Source: Edaphocola flava (lineage in GTDB: Bacteria; Bacteroidota; Bacteroidia; Chitinophagales; Chitinophagaceae). Taken from it: a DNA stretch of 64,000 nucleotides. The position numbers and the translations under genes were made by a program. The stretch is taken from positions 1,364,001-1,428,000 of the forward strand of contig NZ_SAIQ01000001.1 in the NCBI RefSeq assembly GCF_004118155.1. The letters run 5' to 3'. Below are positions 43,448-52,637 of the stretch, one piece after another; position 1 is the first letter of the stretch, and every line of letters starts with the position of its first letter. The notes beneath the pieces were generated by a model. The model made no database searches. It was not told the origin of the DNA and worked only from the letters and a program-made list of their open reading frames with translations.

Positions 43448-44725
43448 TTAGTTGATGATTTCGAAAGGTACATAATTTTTCAACACTTCCGGCAGGCGTA
43501 TGCCCTCGGCAGTCTGGTTGTTCTCCAGCAGGCAAGCCAGTATGCGTGGCAGTGCAAGAGAGCTTCCGTTCAGGGAATGCAACAGTTCTACTTTACCTTC
43601 CGCATTGCGGTAACGGATCTTCATACGATTGGTCTGGAAGTTCTCAAAGTTAGACACAGAGCTTACTTCAAGCCATCTCTGCTGTGCCGCGGAGTAAACC
43701 TCGAAATCGTAAGTAAGCGCAGAAGTAAAGCTCATATCGCCACCACATAAACGCAGGATGCGATAGGGCAGGCCCAATGATTTGATCAGGTTCTCTACAT
43801 GTAAAACCATCTCTTCCAGCGCTGCATAAGAGTGCTCCGGTTGTATCATCTGTACAATCTCTACTTTATCGAATTGATGCAGTCTGTTCAGGCCACGTAC
43901 ATCTTTACCATAGCTACCCGCTTCTCTGCGGAAGCAAGGAGTATAACCGGTCATTTTAACCGGCAATTGTTCTGCTTTTACAATCTCATCGCGGTAAATA
44001 TTGGTTACCGGCACCTCAGCTGTAGGGATCAGGAAGAAGTTATCATCTTTGGCATGATACATTTGTCCTTCCTTATCGGGCAATTGTCCGGTACCATAAG
44101 CAGACGCTTCATTAACCATATGCGGTACCTGCAGCTCTTCGTAACCGGCTTTGGTATTATAATCCAGGAAATACTGGATCAGTCCTCTCTGTAAACGCGC
44201 GCCTTTACCGCGGTATACAGGAAAGCCACTTCCGGTAATCTTATTACCCAGTTCAAAATCGATCAGGTTGTATTTGGTCGTTAGTTCCCAATGCGGCAAT
44301 GCTTCACCTTCAAATTCCGGCATGTCACCACCACTGCGCACCACTTCATTTTCTTCTGGCGTCTTGCCTTCCGGAACGCTGCTGTGCGGTAGGTTAGGCA
44401 AGCTTACGATTTTATCATGCAGTTCTGCTTCCAGGCGGTTTAATTCCTGTTGCAGCACTGCCGATTGTTCTTTATGTGCAGCCACTTCTTTTTTAGCGGC
44501 TTCTGCTTGTTCTTTTTCTCCTTTAGCCATCAGTGCACCAATCGTTTTCGATGCCTGGTTCTGCAGAGCCGTCAATGACTCCGATTGCTGTTGAATAGTT
44601 CTTTTTTGTTCGTCCAGCGCGATAATTTCATCTACAATTTCAACTTGCTTGAAATGTTTTTTGCGAAGGCCATCCAGGATGCGCTCTTTTTCCTGTGCTT
44701 GTCTGAATAGGGTAATCGGTAACAT
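43448..44725 (-). CDS. serS: Serine--tRNA ligase
   Basis: This is a class II aminoacyl-tRNA synthetase of 425 residues. An N-terminal tRNA-binding coiled coil of two long helices (~20-105) precedes the catalytic core with motif 2 (PCFRREAGSYGKDVRGLNRLHQFDKVE) and motif 3 (LNGSSLALPRILACLLENNQ). A TACATTTG -7 box on the minus strand lies at 44767-44760. Probably the first gene of a leftward pair with DUF4293. Confidence 0.96.
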   Translation of the reverse strand: MLPITLFRQAQEKERILDGLRKKHFKQVEIVDEIIALDEQKRTIQQQSESLTALQNQASKTIGALMAKGEKEQAEAAKKEVAAHKEQSAVLQQELNRLEAELHDKIVSLPNLPHSSVPEGKTPEENEVVRSGGDMPEFEGEALPHWELTTKYNLIDFELGNKITGSGFPVYRGKGARLQRGLIQYFLDYNTKAGYEELQVPHMVNEASAYGTGQLPDKEGQMYHAKDDNFFLIPTAEVPVTNIYRDEIVKAEQLPVKMTGYTPCFRREAGSYGKDVRGLNRLHQFDKVEIVQMIQPEHSYAALEEMVLHVENLIKSLGLPYRILRLCGGDMSFTSALTYDFEVYSAAQQRWLEVSSVSNFENFQTNRMKIRYRNAEGKVELLHSLNGSSLALPRILACLLENNQTAEGIRLPEVLKNYVPFEIIN

Positions 44726-44759
44726 AATCTATAGAAATGTTTTGTGCTCGTTATACTTG

Positions 44760-44767
44760 CAAATGTA
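44760..44767 (-). promoter_or_regulatory. -7 box TACATTTG before serS
   Basis: On the minus strand TACATTTG is an exact TAnnTTTG match, 34 bp before the serS ATG at 44725. Confidence 0.5.
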
Positions 44768-44886
44768 TTGATTTGTTTGTGTACTTTAATGATTAAATAT
44801 TGATTAGGATCATCAATGATAAAAGGCGTGTAATGCCCGCTGAAAAGGGACTTTGAAAAAAAATTTGAAAAAAAAGCAAAAAAAGT

Positions 44887-44917
44887 TTTGCAGATAAAAA
44901 AAGGTTTTCTACCTTTG
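44887..44917 (+). promoter_or_regulatory. Promoter of the tRNA-tuf operon (TTTG-N19-TACCTTTG)
   Basis: TTTG at 44887-44890, a 19-bp spacer and TACCTTTG at 44910-44917 match the Bacteroidota vegetative promoter exactly. It lies 52 bp before the first tRNA, after a long A-rich tract that may act as an UP-like element. Confidence 0.85.
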
Positions 44918-44969
44918 CAATCCCAAACGGGAACAAAGTTCTTTAAGAAAATAAAAAACGAAGTAACGC

Positions 44970-45042
44970 GCCGCTTTAGCTCAGTTGGTAGAGCAGCTGA
45001 TTTGTAATCAGCAGGTCGCTGGTTCAAGTCCGGCAAGCGGCT
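44970..45042 (+). tRNA. tRNA-Thr (anticodon UGU)
   Basis: This 73-nt sequence folds into a cloverleaf: acceptor GCCGCTT/AAGCGGC, D-arm with TAGCTCAGTTGGTAGAGC, anticodon stem GCTGA/TCAGC with loop TTTGTAA (anticodon at 45003-45005), and T-arm GGTTCAAGTCC. The 3' CCA is not encoded, so the CCA-adding enzyme (61.2 kb) is needed. First gene of the tRNA-tuf cluster. Confidence 0.95.
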
Positions 45043-45097
45043 CTTATTGAGGCGAAATTTCGAATGTGTTTATTCATGTTTTAAGCTAGTCTCACTA

Positions 45098-45180
45098 GGG
45101 TAGGTGGCCGAGTGGTTAAAGGCGGCAGACTGTAAATCTGCTCACTCACGTGTACGGAGGTTCGAATCCTTCCCTGCCCA
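45098..45180 (+). tRNA. tRNA-Tyr (anticodon GUA)
   Basis: 83 nt with a long variable arm, as expected for Tyr. The acceptor GGGTAGG pairs with CCTGCCC (one G-U). The anticodon loop is CTGTAAA (anticodon at 45132-45134). The T-arm is GGTTCGAATCC. CCA is not encoded. The anticodon loop G34 is a target for queuosine, for which queE is present at 7.1 kb. Confidence 0.95.
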
Positions 45181-45218
45181 CATTTTTTATTTAGCGAATA
45201 GCACTCTTTAGTGCTTTT

Positions 45219-45291
45219 GCGGGAGTAGCTCAATTGGTAGAGCGACAGCCTTCCAAGCTGTAGGTCGCGAGTTCGAGACTCGTCTCCCGCT
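45219..45291 (+). tRNA. tRNA-Gly (anticodon UCC)
   Basis: 73 nt with acceptor GCGGGAG/CTCCCGC, D-arm TAGCTCAATTGGTAGAGC, anticodon stem ACAGC/GCTGT with loop CTTCCAA (anticodon at 45252-45254) and T-arm GAGTTCGAGACTC. CCA is not encoded. Confidence 0.95.
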
Positions 45292-45394
45292 CATTATTGT
45301 AGTCTGAGATGAATTGTCGTATGGTATGTTAATAGTTGTTCACAACGGCAGCCCTACCGCAGTTCATTTTTTTTGACAATAAATCCAACAACAA

Positions 45395-45466
<72 letters not shown>

Positions 45467-45556
45467 CTTAATAATATACTTTCTTTGCCTTGTTTTAAAC
45501 AAGACGGAGTGCATAAATTAAGATGATGATTTTTTAATATTGTTTTACAATTAAAA

Positions 45557-45589
45557 TTTGTACAATATGAGAAAATATGCATATATTTG
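45557..45589 (+). promoter_or_regulatory. Second promoter before tuf (TTTG-N21-TATATTTG)
   Basis: TTTG at 45557-45560, a 21-bp spacer and TATATTTG at 45582-45589 fit the Bacteroidota consensus, 76 bp before the tuf ATG. tuf can thus be expressed apart from the tRNAs, though read-through from the upstream promoter is also expected. Confidence 0.75.
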
Positions 45590-45664
45590 CACTCTGTTTT
45601 GAAAAAGGGCAAAACAGAAAGTGTATATTTTAACGTTTAACACAACTCTTTAAAAAAAATAACA

Positions 45665-46852
45665 ATGGCAAAAGAGACCTTTAACAGGGAGAAACCCCAC
45701 GTAAACATTGGTACAATCGGTCACGTTGACCACGGAAAAACAACTTTAACAGCTGCTATCACTTCTGTATTAGCATCAAAAGGTATGGCTGCTAAAAAAG
45801 GTTATGATGAAATTGATGGTGCTCCAGAAGAAAGAGAGCGTGGTATCACGATCAACACTGCACACGTAGAGTATCAAACTGAAAATCGTCACTATGCGCA
45901 CGTTGACTGTCCGGGTCACGCCGATTATGTAAAAAACATGATCACTGGTGCTGCTCAGATGGACGGTGCTATCCTGGTAGTAGCTGCTACTGATGGTCCG
46001 ATGCCTCAAACTAAAGAGCACATCCTGCTGGCTCGCCAGGTAGGTGTACCTCGTATCGTAGTTTTCATGAACAAAGTTGACTTAGTTGACGATCCTGAGA
46101 TCTTAGAATTAGTTGAATTAGAAGTTCGCGAATTATTATCTAAATATGATTATGATGGAGATAACACTCCAATCATCAAAGGTTCTGCATTAGCAGGTCT
46201 GAACGGTGATGCTGCTGGTGTAGCTCAAATCGAAGAGTTAATGGCTGCTGTAGATGAGTACATTCCTCTGCCTCCACGTGCTGTTGACCAACCATTCCTG
46301 ATGTCTGTAGAGGACGTATTCACTATCACTGGTCGTGGTACTGTTGCTACAGGTCGTATCGAGCGTGGTGTGATCAATGTAGGTGATAACGTTGAAATCG
46401 TTGGTTTCAATGAGTCTCCTCTGACTTCTACTTGTACTGGTGTAGAAATGTTCAAAAAATTATTGGATCGTGGTGAAGCTGGTGATAACGCTGGTCTGCT
46501 GTTACGTGGTATCGATAAGAAAGATATCCGTCGTGGTATGGTAATCGTTGCTCCTAAATCTATCACTCCTCACACTGAGTTCAGAGGTGAAGTTTACGTT
46601 CTGTCTAAAGAAGAAGGTGGCCGTCACACTCCGTTCTTTAACAAATACCGTCCTCAGTTCTACTTCCGTACTACGGATGTAACTGGTGAGTGTATGTTAC
46701 CAGAAGGTACTGAAATGGTTATGCCTGGTGATAACGTAAACCTGTTCGTGAAACTGATCGCTCCTATCGCTATGGAGAAAGGTCTGAAATTCGCGATCCG
46801 TGAAGGTGGTCGTACAGTAGGTGCTGGTCAAGTTACCGAAATCGTTAAATAA
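45665..46852 (+). CDS. tuf: Elongation factor Tu
   Basis: This is EF-Tu, which delivers aminoacyl-tRNA to the ribosome. It is a 395-residue protein with the P-loop GHVDHGKTT (residues 18-26), the effector-region [24 protein letters not shown], the guanine motif NKVD and domains II and III. Codon use is extremely biased (GGT, GCT, CGT and others), as expected of high expression. It follows four tRNA genes and ends in a terminator. The usual downstream secE-nusG-rplK cluster is absent here; a secreted nuclease gene follows. Confidence 0.98.
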   Translation: MAKETFNREKPHVNIGTIGHVDHGKTTLTAAITSVLASKGMAAKKGYDEIDGAPEERERGITINTAHVEYQTENRHYAHVDCPGHADYVKNMITGAAQMDGAILVVAATDGPMPQTKEHILLARQVGVPRIVVFMNKVDLVDDPEILELVELEVRELLSKYDYDGDNTPIIKGSALAGLNGDAAGVAQIEELMAAVDEYIPLPPRAVDQPFLMSVEDVFTITGRGTVATGRIERGVINVGDNVEIVGFNESPLTSTCTGVEMFKKLLDRGEAGDNAGLLLRGIDKKDIRRGMVIVAPKSITPHTEFRGEVYVLSKEEGGRHTPFFNKYRPQFYFRTTDVTGECMLPEGTEMVMPGDNVNLFVKLIAPIAMEKGLKFAIREGGRTVGAGQVTEIVK

Positions 46853-46872
46853 GAAATATCATTCTTATATAC

Positions 46873-46902
46873 AAAAGCTCCCGTTTTACGGGAGCTTTTT
46901 TT
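46873..46902 (+). terminator. Terminator after tuf
   Basis: A stem of about 11 bp (AAAAGCTCCCG and complement) with a TTTTA loop and seven to eight T. It ends the tRNA-tuf operon 21 bp after the stop codon. Confidence 0.9.
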
Positions 46903-46957
46903 ATGTGCCCCACCCATGCTTTTCTCTAAAGGAAATATGGGCTTAATATTGGATAAT

Positions 46958-46965
46958 TATTTTTG
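46958..46965 (+). promoter_or_regulatory. -7 box TATTTTTG before the endonuclease gene
   Basis: TATTTTTG matches TAnnTTTG and lies 11 bp before the ATG at 46976. It excludes the upstream ATG at 46916 as the start. Confidence 0.5.
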
Positions 46966-46975
46966 TACTATATTA

Positions 46976-48853
46976 ATGATCAGATATATGTATAAGAGTA
47001 TTTGTACACTTGCTGTTATAATCATTTCTGCGTTCAGTACGCTGGCGCAGTCGGGGAGCTATTATAATGGCACACAGAACCTGCAGGGCTATCGTCTTAA
47101 AACGAAACTGCATGATATTGTAGCCCATAAGACCATCAGCTGGAACTATGGAGACCTTCCATCTTTCTACCAACAGACAGACAGGGATCTGTATTATGAA
47201 AACGACAGTTCCTTGCTGGATATCTATTCCGAAAACCCCGTCGGCCTTGATCCTTATAATTACTATTATCAGAATAACAGCCTGATCAGTGGTGCATCTA
47301 CCGAAGGCCTGGGCTGGAACAGGGAGCATATTTATTCCCAGAGTTTCTTTAATAGTTATTACCCCATGTACTCTGACCTGCACTTTATCTTGCCGACCGA
47401 TGCCCGTGTAAACCAGCGCAGGAGCAATTATCCGTATGCGAAGGTGGGTAACGCAGCCTTTACCTCATTAAACGGTACAAAGGTCGGACCATCTGCCACA
47501 GCCAATTATACCAATACGGTTACAGAGCCTATAGATGAGTTTAAGGGAGATATAGCGCGTATGCTTATGTATGTAGCAGTCCGTTATGAAAACCTCTTGC
47601 CATTTTTTGAATATGCCAATGTGCGCAACCCGATAGATAGTCTTTCTGAAAAGTCGTTTAAGGATTGGTACATACCCTTACTCTTGAGCTGGCACCAGCA
47701 GGATCCGGTATCGCAAAAAGAGATGGAGCGCAATAATGCGGTATATGCCATACAGGGTAACCGCAATCCGTTTATTGATCACCCGGAATGGGTACAATCT
47801 ATCTGGGGCAACCTTCCCAATGATAATACCGTGCCCGACGCGCCTTTCCAGGTGGTGATGCAGGAGAAAGGAAAGCAATTTATCACTATTGAATGGCCAT
47901 ATGTACAGGGAGGAAATATTGCAGGCTATGAGGTATTGCTGAATGGAAATTTCGTGGGCTCTACGCAAGGTCTTAGCTACACTTTTGATCAGCTGACCGA
48001 AAACACAACTTACGATATTACCGTGCGTAGCTATAGTACAAGCTATGTGAAAAGTGCTTTAGCACCAGCTATCTCCGCAACGACAACAACAACTGATACT
48101 TTTGCAGGTGATCTGCTGATCAGCAAACTTATTACAGGCTCTGCCTATAATAAGGCCATTGAAATCAGTAATAAGACGGGGCATCCAGTGGATCTGAGGC
48201 ATTATTACCTGAATATGCGCCAGGAAAATAGTACTTCAGGTGCTTTATACTGGTCATCAAATAAGATTCAGCTGGAAGGTACGCTGGCACATGGACGAAA
48301 GCTGGTCATCATCAATCCTCATGCGCAGCTGGCCTGCTTTGCAGTAGATAGTGCTGATATTGTTTCCAATGGATTACCCATGAACTTTGATGGCACACTC
48401 GCCATTGATTTGTTACATGATAACACTACCATTGATCGTATAGGTGATGCTTCTGTTCGGGCAAACTTTGCCACTGGCCGTAGCCTTTATCGTAAAGGTT
48501 CAGTTACACTACCTACTGCTGTGTATGATAGTACAGAATGGAATACGTACCCGTTAAATTACTGTGATGGACTGGGAAATCTTCCTGAAGAACCGACCAT
48601 GATTAGTATCACCGCGAAAGAGTCATTGAATATTTATCCGAATCCCGTAGCGGCTGGCAGCTATATTTATGTGGAAGGAAAGTCCTTAAACCATGTAAAA
48701 GAAGCACTGCTACAGAGTATAGATGGCCGCGTATTAGAGAGGTATAAGAGTCCTTTCCGTAAGAGTTGCAGCATACAGCTCCCGGATCAGCTGGTACCTG
48801 GTATATATATATTGAGGATTGACGGACAAGGCTACAAACTTTTGGTGAAATAA
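46976..48853 (+). CDS. Secreted endonuclease I with fibronectin III-like, lamin-tail-like and T9SS sorting regions
   Basis: The ATG at 46976 (or 46988, MYKSICTLAVI) is chosen because the ATG at 46916 precedes a -7 box. From 46976 the protein has 625 residues. The signal peptide ends near STLAQS. Residues ~60-300 are an endonuclease I (NucA/EndA-like HNH/beta-beta-alpha-metal) domain with WNREHIYSQSFF. Then come a fibronectin type III domain (~305-395), a lamin-tail-like beta domain (~400-540) and a C-terminal T9SS sorting domain (LNIYPNPVAAGSYIYV to LRIDGQGYKLLVK). It probably digests extracellular DNA for nutrients or biofilm control. Confidence 0.82.
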   Translation: MIRYMYKSICTLAVIIISAFSTLAQSGSYYNGTQNLQGYRLKTKLHDIVAHKTISWNYGDLPSFYQQTDRDLYYENDSSLLDIYSENPVGLDPYNYYYQNNSLISGASTEGLGWNREHIYSQSFFNSYYPMYSDLHFILPTDARVNQRRSNYPYAKVGNAAFTSLNGTKVGPSATANYTNTVTEPIDEFKGDIARMLMYVAVRYENLLPFFEYANVRNPIDSLSEKSFKDWYIPLLLSWHQQDPVSQKEMERNNAVYAIQGNRNPFIDHPEWVQSIWGNLPNDNTVPDAPFQVVMQEKGKQFITIEWPYVQGGNIAGYEVLLNGNFVGSTQGLSYTFDQLTENTTYDITVRSYSTSYVKSALAPAISATTTTTDTFAGDLLISKLITGSAYNKAIEISNKTGHPVDLRHYYLNMRQENSTSGALYWSSNKIQLEGTLAHGRKLVIINPHAQLACFAVDSADIVSNGLPMNFDGTLAIDLLHDNTTIDRIGDASVRANFATGRSLYRKGSVTLPTAVYDSTEWNTYPLNYCDGLGNLPEEPTMISITAKESLNIYPNPVAAGSYIYVEGKSLNHVKEALLQSIDGRVLERYKSPFRKSCSIQLPDQLVPGIYILRIDGQGYKLLVK

Positions 48854-48904
48854 AAACTTTAAATGAAATATACCAGTTATATATGAATTTTCATTTAATG
48901 TGAA

Positions 48905-48912
48905 TATATTTG
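48905..48912 (+). promoter_or_regulatory. -7 box TATATTTG before the small secreted protein gene
   Basis: TATATTTG matches TAnnTTTG, 34 bp before the ATG at 48947. No -33 TTG at proper spacing. Confidence 0.45.
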
Positions 48913-48946
48913 TAATGCATTCACATTCACCCTAAAAACAAAAATT

Positions 48947-49360
48947 ATGAAAAAGGTATTATCACTGATGCTGCTTTTGGCAGCTTCTACTGGTTTATGG
49001 GCACAAAAAGGCCAGGTATGGCCCAGCGAAACCCGTCAGGAATTTGAAATTGATGAAAACGGCAAGATCACCAAAGAATATGCCGCAGCCGATTACAATT
49101 CCTATTATTTATTCATCAACAATAATGAATTCGTTCATTGTACGGGTACCATTACCAGTCTGTATAAGATTGTGAACCGTAAACAAAGAGATGGTGGAGT
49201 AGAGTATTCTGTTGTAAGCGAAGTGGGCAATAACTACCAGATGTTCTTTCATGAAAAAGATAAATACATTGTATTATCCTCTCGCGACAAAGGTTTCAGT
49301 GTGTATATAGAATGTAAAGCACCATATACCACACAAGTCTTTGACAATATCAATCGTTAA
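48947..49360 (+). CDS. Small secreted protein of unknown function
   Basis: This is a 137-residue protein with a signal peptide (MKKVLSLMLLLAASTGLWAQ). The mature part of ~117 residues is beta-rich (DYNSYYLFINNNEFVHCTGT; VEYSVVSEVGNNYQMFFHEKD). No family is recognised with confidence. A TATATTTG box (48905-48912) lies 34 bp upstream of the ATG and may be its promoter. It is followed by an unusually long terminator. Confidence 0.5.
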   Translation: MKKVLSLMLLLAASTGLWAQKGQVWPSETRQEFEIDENGKITKEYAAADYNSYYLFINNNEFVHCTGTITSLYKIVNRKQRDGGVEYSVVSEVGNNYQMFFHEKDKYIVLSSRDKGFSVYIECKAPYTTQVFDNINR

Positions 49361-49363
49361 ACG

Positions 49364-49419
49364 CAACTATAAAAAGTAATGGCCTGATCTTTAGATCAGG
49401 CCATTACTTTTTATAGTTG
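49364..49419. terminator. Long bidirectional terminator
   Basis: Two perfect 26-nt arms (from CAACTATAAAAAGTAATGG to CCTGATC and mirror) with a TTTA loop. It lies between a rightward secreted-protein gene and the leftward superoxide dismutase gene. Confidence 0.93.
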
Positions 49420-49427
49420 TAAATATA

Positions 49428-50027
49428 TTACAGCGCAGCTTCGTAGCGTTTGCTTACTTCTGCCCAGTTGATTACATTCCAGATAGCAGACAGGTAATCA
49501 GGACGTTTGTTCTGATATTTCAGGTAGTAAGCATGTTCCCATACATCAATACCCAGTACCGGTGTACCTTTTACATCAGCAACATCCATCAGCGGATTGT
49601 CCTGGTTAGGAGTAGAGCTTACTTCCAGTTTACCGTCTTTTACGATCAGCCATGCCCAGCCACTACCGAAACGGGTAGCACCTGCAGTAGCCAGTTTTTC
49701 TTTCAGGGTATCCATACCGCCTAATTCAGCAATAGCAGCCGCTAATTTTTCAGAAGGCTGGCTACCGTTGTTGCTCAGGATTTCCCAGAACAGACTGTGA
49801 TTATAGTGGCCACCACCGTTGTTACGTACAGCAGCAGGGTATTTAGAAATATTGGCCATCAGATCTTCCAGGGAAAGATCAGCAGCTTCAGTTCCTTCGA
49901 TCGCTTTATTCAGGTTGTCAACATACGCTTTGTGGTGGCGATCATGGTGAATCTCCATAGTCGTAGCGTCGATATGCGGTTCTAAAGCATCGAATGCATA
50001 TGGTAATGCAGGAAGTGTGTGTGCCAT
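49428..50027 (-). CDS. sod: Superoxide dismutase (Fe/Mn family, Mn-type residues)
   Basis: This is a 199-residue superoxide dismutase that removes superoxide in the cytoplasm. The metal ligands are H27, H77, D161 and H165 ([29 protein letters not shown]). The glycine-rich [12 protein letters not shown] and Q142 in [10 protein letters not shown] follow the manganese-type pattern of the second-shell glutamine, so Mn (or cambialistic) use is likely. A TACATTTG -7 box on the minus strand at 50075-50068 lies before the gene. Confidence 0.93.
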   Translation of the reverse strand: MAHTLPALPYAFDALEPHIDATTMEIHHDRHHKAYVDNLNKAIEGTEAADLSLEDLMANISKYPAAVRNNGGGHYNHSLFWEILSNNGSQPSEKLAAAIAELGGMDTLKEKLATAGATRFGSGWAWLIVKDGKLEVSSTPNQDNPLMDVADVKGTPVLGIDVWEHAYYLKYQNKRPDYLSAIWNVINWAEVSKRYEAAL

Positions 50028-50067
50028 AATGTGTCTATTTATTTTTGTTTTTAAATTAATCTCTTTA

Positions 50068-50075
50068 CAAATGTA
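50068..50075 (-). promoter_or_regulatory. -7 box TACATTTG before sod
   Basis: On the minus strand TACATTTG is an exact TAnnTTTG match, 40 bp before the ATG at 50027. Confidence 0.5.
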
Positions 50076-50129
50076 GCTGTAAAATGCCTTTCCCTTTATT
50101 GATTAATAATATTTTAAGATTATCAAAAC

Positions 50130-51863
50130 CTATTTGCCGGTATATTTACGCTTGCGGATAAAGGTATAAATCAATGCCAGTAAGCCTACCAGGATCACCG
50201 GTACGGCAATTGCAATCATCTGCCACTGGCTTCTCTCCGCCTCTATACGCTTAGGGTCCAGGATACGGTTTTCAAAAGATTTTTCTCTTGCCGCCAGCAG
50301 GTTCTGATCATCTACCAGGTAAGTCAACGCATTTTGCAGGAACGTAATATTATCGAATCGATAAGACTTATTGAAACGGTATACGCCCATATCCATCGGG
50401 CGCTGCTCTTCTTCAGATACTTCATTCAGAAGGATATCTGCATCGCTCAATACAATAATTTTACTGTTGGCAGGTGCAGCGGGCTTCAGGATAATATGGT
50501 TTGCCGCCATAAAGTTAGCCACTTCCTTACTATACTGTCCATTGAATGCTGAGGTAAAAGCCCCTTCCAGTAAGGTTGCTACAACTAAATTCTTTTTGGT
50601 GAAGGTTGCCGGATTCGACTCATCCAGTATGGTTTTGAACATAATAACAGCTGGCGCTCCTTCCGTTTTGGAATAGGCAGAAGTAGTCAGCAGGGCGGTC
50701 TTCTTAATATTATTATTGTTCTTATTAATGTCGATACTGCTGGCAAAACGGGCAAATACCCCATCCAGATTTTTGGAAATAGGATGCCCTTCTGCTCCTG
50801 GTTGTAAAATAGGAAAGTATGGCCAGGAGAACATTTTAGGCTGTGCCTGTCCTTCTGAATTGACTGGTATACCCGCATTAGAAGCGGCATCCAGCACCAG
50901 GTCATTATTGATGCGCACACCATAATGGAACAGCATATCATTCAGCTTCAGCTCTACAGGCATGGCCATAAAGGTCTCCTTCTTTCTGAAACTATCAATA
51001 GAGGCCTGCACAGGATCAATAGCAAAGATAACTTTACCACCGTTCATGATATACTGATCGATTTTGAACTGATCCAATTCTTCAAAAGCTTTGAACGGGC
51101 GATTGATGATAACCGCTTTATAATGCTTGGGATCTATCGCTACCTGACTTTGCAGGTTTACTGTATCCAGTCCGTATTGCGCACCGATGGTTGCAAAGAG
51201 GCTCGCAATTTCCGGGGTAAAAATTTCATCATTACCGGTAAGATAGGCTACAAAATCCTGCTGATCTTTCTGCAGGTTCATGATTGTATTTGCCAGGTTG
51301 TATTCAAGCAACATTTCTGATCTGCTCAGGATTGTTTTGGACAGAACCATAGAGTTGGTCTGCTGCAGAAATACAGGAGTAGCCCTTTCCGGAGCACCAT
51401 TATCCGGTTTGTAGCGCACCAGTGCCCATGGGTAAACCATCTTCTGCTCCGAGCCACCGCCCTCACCGTTAATGGTTACCGGATAGCCGGTAATGTGGTA
51501 ACGTGCCAGGGTGCCGATCACCGCCGTATCATCTCCCTCAGTAGGGTCAACAAAATCGTAAGTGATGCGCTGCCCGCTGTTATTACTGAAAGTTTTCAGC
51601 ATCTCCTCCGTGCTTACAGACAGGTTCTTAAACGCTGCAGGAATCTTTTTTCCTTTCAGGAATACCGTGATATGGACTTTCCCTTTCAGCGATTTCAGGA
51701 ACTGATGTGTAGCCTCTGTGGTAGAGTACTTTTTGTCTTTAGTCAGGTCCAGCTGAGCATACCAGCGGTATGCAGCGATGTTTACTATAATCAATAAAGC
51801 AATTACTCCGAGTAATCTGAAGAGTAATTGCTTTTTCTTGTTGTTTGATATATTATCAGACAT
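50130..51863 (-). CDS. gldG: Gliding-associated ABC transporter subunit GldG
   Basis: This is a 577-residue membrane-anchored ABC-type protein of the GldG family. From the ATG at 51863 (MSDNISNNKKKQ) the N-terminal transmembrane helix (LLFRLLGVIALLIIVNIAAYRWY) is followed by a large periplasmic region with YRWYAQLDLTKDKKYSTTEATHQFLKSLKG. The C-terminus is a second membrane helix (IAIAVPVILVGLLALIYTFI) with a basic tail. It works with GldF (permease) and GldA (ATPase) in gliding motility. gldF is not adjacent in this window: a bifunctional nuclease gene lies 48 bp upstream instead. Confidence 0.84.
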   Translation of the reverse strand: MSDNISNNKKKQLLFRLLGVIALLIIVNIAAYRWYAQLDLTKDKKYSTTEATHQFLKSLKGKVHITVFLKGKKIPAAFKNLSVSTEEMLKTFSNNSGQRITYDFVDPTEGDDTAVIGTLARYHITGYPVTINGEGGGSEQKMVYPWALVRYKPDNGAPERATPVFLQQTNSMVLSKTILSRSEMLLEYNLANTIMNLQKDQQDFVAYLTGNDEIFTPEIASLFATIGAQYGLDTVNLQSQVAIDPKHYKAVIINRPFKAFEELDQFKIDQYIMNGGKVIFAIDPVQASIDSFRKKETFMAMPVELKLNDMLFHYGVRINNDLVLDAASNAGIPVNSEGQAQPKMFSWPYFPILQPGAEGHPISKNLDGVFARFASSIDINKNNNNIKKTALLTTSAYSKTEGAPAVIMFKTILDESNPATFTKKNLVVATLLEGAFTSAFNGQYSKEVANFMAANHIILKPAAPANSKIIVLSDADILLNEVSEEEQRPMDMGVYRFNKSYRFDNITFLQNALTYLVDDQNLLAAREKSFENRILDPKRIEAERSQWQMIAIAVPVILVGLLALIYTFIRKRKYTGK

Positions 51864-51911
51864 ACGAGATGTGTTCTTTAAATATAAAGGTGAATGTTCC
51901 GGAATCAATAA

Positions 51912-52568
51912 CTAAGATCCTGCCCCGCGCGCGCGCAGTTCATCTCTGAACTGTATGGCCAGATCATAATCTTCATTATCCAGTGCTTTCTGCATCATTT
52001 CTTCCAGTTCTGCAATCGTATAATGGCTTAAGCTGGATTTTGGCATCGCCTTTTTCGGGGCTTCCTGTTCTGTCTTGCCTGTTGGCGCAGGAGTCGGTGT
52101 ACTGCCGCTATCCGCTGCCTGAGACTCTGTGTTTTCTTCAGGTGTATCCGTTTGGTCTTCGTTAAATCCGGCTGCTTCGTTAAGGATGTTCTCGTAAGTA
52201 TAAATCGGGCATCCGCAGCGTATTGCCAGGGCAATCGCATCAGATGTACGGGAATCAATTTCAATCACATCACCGTCGCGCTCACAGATCAGCAAAGCAT
52301 AGAAAATGCCTTCAGACAACTTATAAATAATCACTTCCTGCAGGTCAATCTGGAAAGAAGCAAGTACGCTGGTCATCAGGTCGTGTGTCAGCGGACGTGC
52401 AGGTTTGATCTGCTCTAATGCCACCGCAATGGACTGTGCTTCGTAGCTTCCGATCACAATAGGGATACGCCTTAAACCACCTACCTCACCCAATACTACA
52501 GCATAAGACTGCAATTGCGTAACACTACTGGATAAGGCAACTATTTCTAATGGAATCTTATTCATCAT
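51912..52568 (-). CDS. Bifunctional nuclease (BFN/DUF151) with C-terminal UVR motif
   Basis: This is a 218-residue protein. The first ~140 residues match the BFN/DUF151 family (nuclease active on DNA and RNA in plants; also in bacteria), with IPIVIGSYEAQSIAVALEQ, RPLTHDLM and SRTSDAIALAIRCGCPIY. A proline- and threonine-rich linker (~145-175) precedes a UvrB/C-type motif (YTIAELEEMMQKALDNEDYDLAIQFRDELRA). The UVR part may bind a partner protein. It is the gene upstream of gldG on the same strand. Confidence 0.8.
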   Translation of the reverse strand: MMNKIPLEIVALSSSVTQLQSYAVVLGEVGGLRRIPIVIGSYEAQSIAVALEQIKPARPLTHDLMTSVLASFQIDLQEVIIYKLSEGIFYALLICERDGDVIEIDSRTSDAIALAIRCGCPIYTYENILNEAAGFNEDQTDTPEENTESQAADSGSTPTPAPTGKTEQEAPKKAMPKSSLSHYTIAELEEMMQKALDNEDYDLAIQFRDELRARGAGS

Positions 52569-52637
52569 AACAATTCTAATACATCAACAGCATTAGCCGG
52601 ACGGTAAAGCTAATGAATTATTCAGTTTTTATTAAAT

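Noticed and set aside
45467-45664. Possible further tRNA between tRNA-Thr(GGU) and tuf
   Set aside because: No cloverleaf; only a promoter is visible.
46916-46975. Upstream ATG of the endonuclease gene
   Set aside because: A -7 box (46958-46965) lies downstream of it, and the signal peptide begins only after 46976.
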